In this document: piece by piece, positions 12,901-22,300 of the stretch
Numbering within the stretch: the first letter of the stretch is position 1
Layout of the letters: each line of letters begins with the position of its first letter
NCBI RefSeq assembly: GCF_036669915.1
Contig: NC_089315.1
Location: 14,126,555 to 14,190,554 of the forward strand
DNA: 64,000 bases
Direction of reading: 5' to 3'
DNA from: Pocillopora verrucosa
Taxonomy: Eukaryota > Cnidaria > Anthozoa > Scleractinia > Pocilloporidae
Translations under genes and position numbers: made by a program
Notes under the pieces: model-generated
What the model was told of the DNA's origin: nothing
Database searches by the model: none
Seen by the model: the letters and a program-made list of their open reading frames with translations, nothing else

Positions 12901-14770
12901 ATTCACACAGTCTATCAGTTGGTCCACTTAACTGTCAATCCATACATCAGTCAGTTAGTCACCAGCTATTCAGGCAGTCAGTCACTTATTTAACTTGTGA
13001 AAGTCAGTTCAACAGTCTTACTGATTGACTGACTGACTAAATGACTGACAGACTGACCTGTTGACTGATTGAGAGACTGCATGTGTGATGGAAAAATAAT
13101 TTCAGTATTACTGACTTGATCAGTCAGTAACTTAAGCCATAGCTTACATACACATAATGTATTTCATCATTGGTCAGCCCCTGATTTAGTCTGCTAGTGA
13201 TCTGCACAAGTCACACAGTCAGGTGGGTCACTTAGTCTGACAGTCAGTTACTCACCACCATGTCAGTTGGCTACCCAATTCACTATTCTGTCAATTGGTG
13301 AAATTCTTTTTCCATCACACATTCAGTCCCTCAATCAGTCAACAGGTCAGTCTGTCAGTCATTTAGTCCCTCAGTCAATCAGTGAGCAAGTTAGTTACAC
13401 ATCCAGTCGCTCAGCTGACTAGTCAGATAGTAAGCATTTTAGGCAGTGAGTGCATCAGTCAATCAGTCAGTCTACCAGGAATTCAAGAAACCTAGTTAAC
13501 CAGTCAATGAGCTTCCAAACCTTGAAAATCTGGAGCTTGGGCCAACATTTACAGGTAATCATATGTAATTTATGAACTGCAGCATTTGAAAATTTTAGAA
13601 ATCTTCAAATTTTCAAAAGATTTCTCTTACAGCAAATCTACATTTTGTTTATCCCTGAACCTACACATAACTGGATCAACATTTTCCCCTTAAATTTATC
13701 ACTAACTCTGACAAGTATTTTATAACAGTTTTCTTGCCTGAATTATTTTGTACTATCTTCCAATACCTGTGAGAATGAATTTCATTCCCTTGGTACAATG
13801 CATTCTTTATTCCACCAACAGAAGAAGGAAAGAGAAATTTTACTTTGTTGAAATAACTGCCATTGCCATCGAGGATGCAGAGTCACATTATCTATCATAT
13901 CACCCAGATGGCTCCATGTGCATGTTCACTAGAAAACATTATAAGAAATCTCTGCATATGGGATGCACATAATTGCACAAGTCCACCTATGAGTCAGTCC
14001 ACTAGATATCAAAAGGTCAGTCAATCTGTCACTTACTCAGGCTGTCACTCAATTTGCCAGACATTCAGTTGGACATTCAGCGATTGAATCATTTCATCAG
14101 TCATTTGATTTTTGGCAGTCAGTTGGTGAGTCTGATGGTCCATTTCGAAATTTGTCAGGCAGTAATTCATTCAGCCACATAATTCACTTTTCATTCCATT
14201 GGTCATTCATTCAATTAGTCAGTCGGTTGGGCAGTAAGTATATCAGACTGTTAGGCAGGTAGTCTACGATCACTAGGTCATGCACAAAGTCACATAGTCA
14301 GTTAGTTGATCAGCTAGTTGTGTAAAAGCATTTCAGTAATTCAGTCAATTCATCGGTCAGAGTCCATCAAGCAGTCAAACATAGATAGCCAGTCAGTGTG
14401 AGCTAGCCACTTGGGAGAATTCTCAGAGGTTTGCATAATTTTCTTGAATTCTTTCTACTCCCCGTGTACATAGATGAGGCTATGCGAACATGGAAAAAGT
14501 CCTTAATAGCTTGTTAAATAATTTGCAGAGTTGTTTGGATAAAACCAAGAATTCAGAAACAAGGCACTTCAAAAAGGCGAAATAATGATTTTAACAGGTT
14601 AAAAGTTACTCTTTCAATAATTCCAGAAGAGCAGACATAGTAAAAGTATAAAGCTGTCTTCATAACAAGAAGTTTCAGAGTTTTCCCTTACCTTTGGTAT
14701 GAATGCTGTCTGTACACTGACTGCTGAGACATTGAAACGTGGTCTGGTTTTTGTGATGATTTTCGTCCAT
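9788..14770 (-). CDS. Speculative micro-gene with repeated short terminal exons
   Basis: Not a recognised family. The coding part of a first exon, 14692-14770 (ATG at 14770, GTAAGG donor, phase 1), reads MDENHHKNQTTFQCLSSQ and on. It joins in frame to 10471-10530 (acceptor CTCTTTCAG, donor GTGAGT), which reads DTARISALEEYQERRKKLFV. That joins 9962-10002, which ends at an in-frame TAA. Two further segments share the same acceptor context and start codons: 9788-9843 (DTTKITSL and on, then stop) and one starting near 10678 (DALKITNL). They look like diverged copies of one exon, possibly alternative ends. The total would be about 60 residues. It could equally be a non-coding RNA with duplicated segments, or a decayed gene. 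The TCAG tract lies in the big intron. Confidence 0.25.
10038..10178. repeat. Palindromic MITE-like element, about 60-bp arms
   Basis: The outer arms CTTATTCGATGGTTTAAC and GTTAAACCATCGAATAAG are exact reverse complements. The inner arms pair through the ATATTTTGC/GCAAAATAT blocks, and the loop carries its own GC-rich hairpin CCCCGAAGGGG. The total length is 141 bp with no coding capacity. It looks like a non-autonomous hairpin transposon. Confidence 0.8.
10540..12400. other. No recognisable gene
   Basis: Apart from the exon-like copy near 10620-10678 (minus strand), I see no supported exon, repeat family or RNA here. Short open frames have no motifs. Confidence 0.4.
12405..14410 (+). repeat. 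Degenerate TCAG/GTCA tetranucleotide tract
   Basis: Most of this 2-kb tract is made of TCAG, CAGT and GTCA units (for example CAGTCAGTCACTGAATCAGT) with heavy divergence. A less repetitive interval lies at about 13490-13990. The 101-codon open frame at 12408-12713 is Ser/Gln/Asn-rich only because of the repeat and is not called as a gene. The strand of the motif flips at 13021-13103, where the plus strand reads TGAC/ACTG. Confidence 0.85.
13021..13382. repeat. Inverted repeat of about 83-bp arms inside the TCAG tract
   Basis: Left arm 13021-13103 contains AATGACTGACAGACTGACCT and ends in ATGTGTGATGGAAAAATAAT then TTC. Right arm 13300-13382 is its reverse complement with a handful of mismatches. 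The spacer is about 196 bp. The non-repetitive flank (GTGTGATGGAAAAA) is shared too, so this is an inverted duplication rather than simple-repeat chance. Confidence 0.8.
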
Positions 14771-16386
14771 TGTAGCATTCAAATATCAAAAGAGGAGGGT
14801 CAGCATCTTATAAAATAATAATGAGATCCCCGTTTCCGTCCTGAGGTTGGTAACAAGCCAAACGAGAAAACTCTATCAAACCACACACTTCATCCGCCAT
14901 CTTGGGATAGTTTTCGTTCCCAATTTCCCCCCGGTCAACACGCGAATTTTTGTTACGCGCGATGAAAACGCGGAAACTTTGCAGAAACACGCGGTCAACT
15001 CAGTGTTAGATTTCTCGCCACCCGCAAACCTTCTTATTTCATGCGTCAAAGTAATTCTTCAGCGATCGAGCCGGAAATGACGTCCTTTGGCGCCAATGGT
15101 GGGAAGATGGGGGTGCGGCCACGTGCAGGAAGACATTTTAATCAAGCGGAAAAAAGACGTTGTTTTGGTTCAAGCAGTCATTTAAGGGTCAATTCGTGGG
15201 ATACACGATGGCCCACTAATTGGCGGACTTCTGGTCTGCAGGTTCGGAGTCGAGCCCTAGCCATTTCATTGTGTGTGTTCTTGGACAAGACAACCTTCCT
15301 CTAACAGTGCCTCTAACCACCCACCCAAGAGTATGAATGGGTACCCGTGACCCGTCAGGGAAACAAAATGCTGGCGGAGAGGGGGGGGGGGGGGGGAAAT
15401 GGAATGGGGTAGCCTTCGGTGGACTATTATCCTATCCAGGGAGAGTAGCAATACCTCAATTCGCTTAACGCAACGGAACTTACAATTTATGCTCTGGCTG
15501 TGTGGGTGTCTAAGCACGAACAGATCTCATTTATTCACAAGAAGCCCAAGCTCCAGCTGTGAGATGGTTATCTTCGGTAATAGAGTCGTAAACCTGTCTG
15601 TGATTTATTCAACCAAATAAAGAAACAGAGGGAAAAAGTTCCAACGGGAAACGATATAGCTCAATCGAGAATTACTCTCGCTGCAATCAACTGAGCACAA
15701 AATAATACTAATACTAATAATAGCAGTAATAACATCACCAATAATAATCTGTATCAATTTTAAAATCACTTTAATTACCGTTTTCCCCATTTTCTAGTAC
15801 AAAATATTTGTGAAAACGTCACACAATTACAAACCTACATAAAATCGTCATGCAGTTTTTACGTATTTGTGGCCAACAACTAAAAATCCCAAAGAATTTT
15901 AAATCTATCCGATACAAAAGTGTGAATTTTAGCACACCAGTTATGAAAGTAACAGATAACTACAACTATCTTACAAATTGGTATTAAGTCTATAAAAATA
16001 CGTCTAACAAACTCCAACAACATTAAAAATTCCTTAAAAAGCGCCACCAGCTTCTTAAAAAATTGCATACAAATATTTGCTACGCTGAATTGACAGCAAA
16101 TATCCCTTTGATGCAATTCGCATCTTTGTTCGATATGTAAGGACCCACACCTTTACAAATATATATAACCAATGGTACGATGAAAATTAAACGAAGAATG
16201 TATATATTATATATATATTTATCATATAAATAGACCCAATTGACTCCAAAACTTTTGAAATTGAGAACATTTCTCCCAGATCTGGAAGCGAAAAAGTTGA
16301 AATTAAACTTAAAAACGTAACATACGAAGGAGTTTTGATTCCGACTACATGTGTCCAGCCATGCGGTGAACGGCTCTTACGCGAAT
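14771..16386. other. Intergenic; SINE-like copy, no gene
   Basis: The 14.85-15.07 kb part is GC-richer, with CGCCATCTTGG and CGCG motifs. It would suit a promoter for the minus-strand 14.7 kb exon. A SINE-like repeat follows at 15.17-15.47 kb. From 15.6 to 16.38 kb, presumably 3' flank of the ankyrin gene, I see only AT-rich sequence and a TATA-type simple repeat near 16200. Confidence 0.4.
15170..15470 (+). repeat. tRNA-derived SINE-like element, copy 1
   Basis: Carries a B-box-like GGTTCGGAGTCGAGCCC (15241-15257) preceded by a degenerate A-box (GATGGCCCACTAATTGG). A tail block follows: CTTGGACAAGACAACC, TAACAGTGCCTCTAACCACC and GAATGGGTACCCGTGA. A poly-G run interrupts it at about 15381. 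The same tail blocks occur in reverse orientation at 52.92-53.12 kb, so this is a dispersed family. Its tRNA ancestry is inferred from the Pol III box layout. Confidence 0.6.
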
Positions 16387-19300
16387 TTACTGGATGGGAC
16401 AAACTGATTTCTTTTTGCGCAGGTCTGGACGGCTCCTGGCTCGGGAGAGCTCTTTCATCGATGACGCCTAAAAAATAACGTAGAACACGGTACAAGAGTG
16501 TCTAGTTAGTAGTGCATCGAATAAGAAACGAACCTCAGAAAACTTTAGGCTGTCCGAAGGGGAAAAGATAAGGAAGCTGACTCGCAGTAAAGAAATGCGA
16601 TATAGTAAAAATTTCCGAGTATTTATCAGTGACAAATACTCAGAAAAACTTATAAAACTAAGAACCACTCAGGATCGAGCCATGTATACCGAAAATAATT
16701 ATGGTGGCCCCATCTGTTTATTGCATTTTTCCCATGTCCCTCACGTGGCACTATCGACTGTGCCATGTTTGAATCTGAATCACTCGTCTCTCTTCTATTT
16801 TATGTCAAAGTGTAAGGTATTCAAGGCACTGTCAAACGTGGCAGATGTTCGTGTGCCATGTCCTTAAATTTTGTTACTACTGCAGACTTCAATATGTTTG
16901 CTGCCCTCAAGGGATGGGAGACGTAACACAACAAGCAAGTTTTCACCGCTTGTCTTGCAACGACATCCACTGGTGTACATGCATGAAACATCTCGGTGGA
17001 AGTTTTAACGAAGAGCGACGCTGGAAGGCGCGATAGAGACAAGACTAAGTGATACAATAACTTATACCCTATTGACACCTAAACTTAAACATATTTGTTT
17101 ATGTTCGTGTTTCGGTTTAATTTTTTTTTCTTCATAGAAGCTACTTAAACCATTGTTTGTCAACTTCAGATACAACCTATTGAAAATACAAGTCAGCAAT
17201 TACTTGAATCCTATGAAAAATTCAGTTTTTCAGTTCTGTTTCTGATTTTCATTCAGTTAAACACGGTTTACCTAAACATGCTTTGCCGGCTTAGACTGAC
17301 CTTGGACAAGTTTGGTAAAGATGCTGCGGAACGGATCTTCTGCTTTCGTATCAGACTGTCCATTTCTCTACGGGTTCTCTGCAACGCCATTGAAAGGAAC
17401 CATATCAGTCCCAAGAACATTATTAGATTTTACCTAAGTTATGAAAAATTCCGTCAACAGTGCAAAAGACTTACTTTATCGCCAGTAGACTGCAACAAAG
17501 TTACAATATCGTCATGACGGTACCAATAGGCAAGTTCAATCGCAGATTCTCCTTCCTGGACAAGTCAAACCAGTAACCAAAAGAGAATGAGTTATTTACC
17601 TGAATAGATACTTAAAACTATTCTCGAGCTAAGTTTAAAAACCGCAAACTTTTACCTTCGTAAGAAGCGAAACATTCGCACCAAAGAGCAGGAGAACCTC
17701 TACTATTCTTCTTTTTCCTCTCATGGCGGCATAATGAAGAGGGGTTCTTTTTTCCTGAGGGAAGCACAAAGCGAGTCACCAAAGAGAATACGGAAAGATG
17801 TAGAACACTTGTTCTATGTGTGGGACGGAAAAAAAAATGTAATTCCTCTCCACTGGATGCAAACCCAAGATTTCATTGTTCTATACCTAACTTCTTTTGT
17901 ACCGTTGGCAGGGGTGGAAGTACATGTACCTTACGAGTTGGACAGGGGTTCGGATGCCGTGGGAAAGAAATCAATTTCAACTCCGAATTTCCGTCGGGAT
18001 TATGTCTACGACCTTTCGAGCCCTTTATACGACTCTCGCATTCAAGTCATATCTTGTAGCGCAACACTGTTAGAAAAGAGCAGTGAAGGGTAAAGTCCAG
18101 CCGTACACAAAAATGAGGGAAGTTTCATGCCGGGGAAATCCTCAGTGCCGCAAACGGTTTCCACTCGATATAAATGTTCCTTTAGTCAAGGTGATAGACA
18201 CAAAGGTTGTCGTCAAAGTCCACGTCCAAATAATTCTTGAATAAAGGTTCCCAAAGAGAAAATCTCCACCGTTGCAATACAAAAAGCCCCGGAACGTAGG
18301 CTTGTTCGTTGAAAGTCTGCTAAAGTGCACAGGCATGCAACAAGGAAAGGAGGAATTCAAAGCAACAGAAACGTGTAAAAAAGGGAAATTTTACCATGCG
18401 TAATTTTGAAATAAGTCACGCACCTCATCAGCCAGATTGACGTTAGCTCCACCAGGGATGAGACGATGAACAATAGCATGTTGACCACTGATGGCAGCCT
18501 CGTGCAGAGCGGTCTTGCCAAACTATGAAGAAACGGGAATGGTATTGCCTTTTGAACACCACTTTCTTCCAATTCATTTTAACTTTGTCATTAAAGAATA
18601 AACAGATACACAATCAAACAAACCAAGCCAAAAACAAAGAGAAAAAAAAGAAAAAAAAAAAAACTCCTCGATCGAGCGCGTTTTTTCACAATCCTCGCAG
18701 ACACTTACCCTGGCGCCCTGTTAGATCCGTCGATCTTACATGTAAATACAATTTGTAAGTACACACAACCGATTGCTCTACGTTACAAAACATTGCGATA
18801 AGGCACACTGACACGAAGAATAACAAATTGAAAGCAGAACAATTAAATAAGGAAGGTGGGAACTTATTAAAGTAAGATATCGGTGCAGGACTCTTAGCCT
18901 GTAGTGCAAGGGTAGTTTTGGCGAAAATGCGCTGACTATTTCCTTGAGAAAAGTTTGGCCGCCATCTTTGATTTTAAAAGCGGAGGAGAGTGAGGTAAAT
19001 AAGGGCATACGTAATCGGGGAGTGGACTTAAACTTAACAAACTCACCACAAGTTAACGTTCTCTAATAGTACTCTTGTTGATCACTGAATTACTTCAAAA
19101 AATATTTAAAATTTTGCAGTAAAGCCATTGGGCAGGGCCCTATAGTGTGTATTTATCTGAGAAGAAAAAATTGTAAGTTCAGAACTTGCGACGTAGAAAC
19201 TTACTCCGTCCTGTAAATTAGGATCAGCGTCATCACTAAGCAAGGCCTCTACAATTCCAAGATGTCCTTCCCAGCTGGCAACCATCATTGCAGACTGACC

Positions 19301-22300
19301 AAACTTCAAACAGAGAAAGATTGTTAACAGTTAAGTTTCATAGCAAGAATCCTTAAGCAGCCTTGCGTTTAGCCACTATGAAACAAAGGTCTCGCCTTAT
19401 TCAAGAACGACTACATCTATAATTTGGCAGAAGAAATAACATGTTAGTTAAATGAGGAGATAACTCAATCATTGATAGTTATTATTGAAAACATTACATA
19501 TAATTGAAACTGATGACATCAACTTATTTTCATGCCCCTAATTTAGCGAATGTGTGTACTGTGAAGGTTTGATTAGTATCTCTTCATTTACCCTCATTTG
19601 TAAATTTATGTGTAGACGGACAACAGCTTTCTAATATTTTCTGCAGGTAATTGTTCTGCAGTAAACTTATGCCTCTCAGTTTCGAGGGTATTGGGAAAAG
19701 TGACTACTAGCGCATTGGTCAAAAAAAATTCGCGCCAAGGCTTTCAAACGATCGGGATGCAAAACTGCAACTTTGAGTTTAAGTTTTTTTCCTCTGTTCT
19801 GAATAGTCATAGTCGTGTTACACACGGAAGGAAAGCGTTTTATTTACTGAACTAATTCATGCAAAAAAGTAATAAACACAAGCTATAAAGCTACATGGAC
19901 ATAAACTGCACCTCATTTTGATAATTCACATCAACTCCTTCATCAATTGTTCTCTTCACCTCATCTTCATCCCCTGCTTTAGCAGCAACCATGAGATCTT
20001 TACAAAGTTCTATCTACAATAAAAACCAAATCCCAGCAGGTAACCAACTCCTGGCCTTAAAAAGTCATAAGAACCTGTGTATCACTATAGCCTTTGTTAA
20101 TTTTATAGAAATTTGCAGGAGAGGGGTAGGGGGTAGGGGGTAGGGGGTAGGGGGTAAATAGTATCAATGCAACTTCGCCTTTAACCCTTTAACTCCCATG
20201 AGTGACCAAGACATAATTTCTCCTTACAGTAACAATAGAACATCAGCCAGATAAGTGAAGAGAATGAAGAAAAAATTAATATTAATTTGGGGATAATTAG
20301 CTGATCCAATACTAAATTCTCTGAACCAACACTATAAGAATTGTATGGTTGACAGTAAGGAGAATGAAAATTTGATCTGGGAGTTAAAGGGTAAAAGCAA
20401 AAAATGAAATTTTGATATTAACCTGTTTTTCTATTTCTTTGTCCTCAGCCCCTTTTATACTCATCTGTAATTCTTCTCTGCTGAGAAACATTTCTTTCTG
20501 CAAATAAAACCACATTAAATTAATAACTAGTATGCTTCAGCAAAAACATGCATTATCCATGATTGATACAATTCAGCTCTTACTGGAAAAACACACTCAC
20601 CTCTTTGTATATTGAACTTACACTTGCAGCTGACAGGAGAGGACTCTTATGAACACGATCTGAACTATATGTGTCTAAAAAACAAATGAAATATTTTTAA
20701 GGTTATAACTAAACAAAACTTTAAGATTTCATTCCACTATGTATAAGTATTTACATTAGTCTCCACATCTCTTAGAATTGTCTCCTGAAGCATTGAATGT
20801 ACATTGTACAATATAGATATAAATGTACTTTGTTTCTATGCACAACATAATAAATTGAACTGTTAACTCTTTCACTCCCAGATAAAATTTGCAATTCTCT
20901 TTACTGTCAACCATACAATTCTAACAATGTCCTAGTTCAGAGAATTTAGTATTGGATCAACAAATTATTCCCAAATTGATATTTATCTTTATTCTCATCA
21001 CTTATCTGGTTAATATTGTATTGATACTGTAAGGAGAAATTCTGTCTTGGTCAGTCATGGGAGTTAAAGGGTTAACTGTTCAACTTGTAACCATACATGT
21101 ACCTTTAAACAAAGTAATAAAAAATAAAATCATACTGCAACATGCAGATTATATACATTGTGTAATGGAATCAATGTCAGTATCTGAGCAAATGTACACC
21201 CACCCCTCCCCTAACCCAAAATTAACCCTAGCTTTTTGTCAATTGACTGTTATTGGGTAAGGGTAGGGGAGGGGTAGGTGTGTAGTTGCCCAGATACTGA
21301 CATTGATTCATGTTACAGTAAGTGTCAGGGATACAAATTGATCACAGCAAAACAGTACAAGAATGATACAGGTATATATTGTATCATTAGAGTCATCTTT
21401 TGCAAACCACAATCTACCATACTGTATATCTATATTAAAACATAATGAATGAAATTACCTATGCTGGTAGAATCATCATTTGATTTTCCATCCAACTTTC
21501 TTAAAGTCTTTTTGTATTCTGGTGGAGGAACATATGGAGGGGGCACCACTGCAAATCTTCCACTTGCGTCGTCTCTGTATTCATGATCAGTAAAGACACT
21601 GTCATCATAATCTGACAACACTTCACTCTCTGCCTTCAGGGTTGAAAACTGTTGTGATTGTCCATTTGAGTTTTTAGGACTATAATCATTATATTGATTA
21701 TATTCTTGGGGGCTATGATCTGTAGGCCTGTAGAAACCAGCACTGGTCATTCCAGTTGTTTTGGGAAACTCCCTTAAATTGTTTGAGTCTCTTGGGAAGT
21801 CTTCCCTGTCATGATGGACCATGACTACAGATAGCTTCTGCCTTGGTTGATCAACAAGTGCAGTTTTCACCATCACCAGCTTGCCACTTACAGGGGTGGC
21901 ATCCCTGAAACTTTCTGGAGGGGAGTATATTGGAGTGTGAGCTCTTCCATTTGTTGTCCTCGCAGAGTAAATTCTTGGAGTCACAGCCGCTTGCTGGGGT
22001 TTCATATTATCAAGATAGTAATCTTCAATAGGATGAAACTGCTGTGTGTCTTCAGGTTCTGGTTCAGGTACCATTTCTCTGTATAAGGAGTCCTCCAAAG
22101 CTGTATCCTCATACCAAGAGGAACCAGGCTCTGGTTGCCTTGGAATCCCCTGATTATCCTTTGTCATCACTCTCTTATCATCAAAATCTGATTGGCTCAT
22201 ATTTAAGGATGGCAGGGCTTCTGTCTTATATATTTCACCATTCAGAGAACTCATATGTTTCTGATGAGAATTGGCATTTCTATTCCTCCTACTGATTTGG

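Noticed and set aside
12400..14400. CRISPR-like array
   Set aside because: Repeats are degenerate tetranucleotides without fixed repeat-spacer spacing, and the sequence is clearly animal.
17734..18093. 119-codon plus-strand open frame
   Set aside because: Starts antisense to a confirmed ankyrin exon and runs into the intron; no motif.
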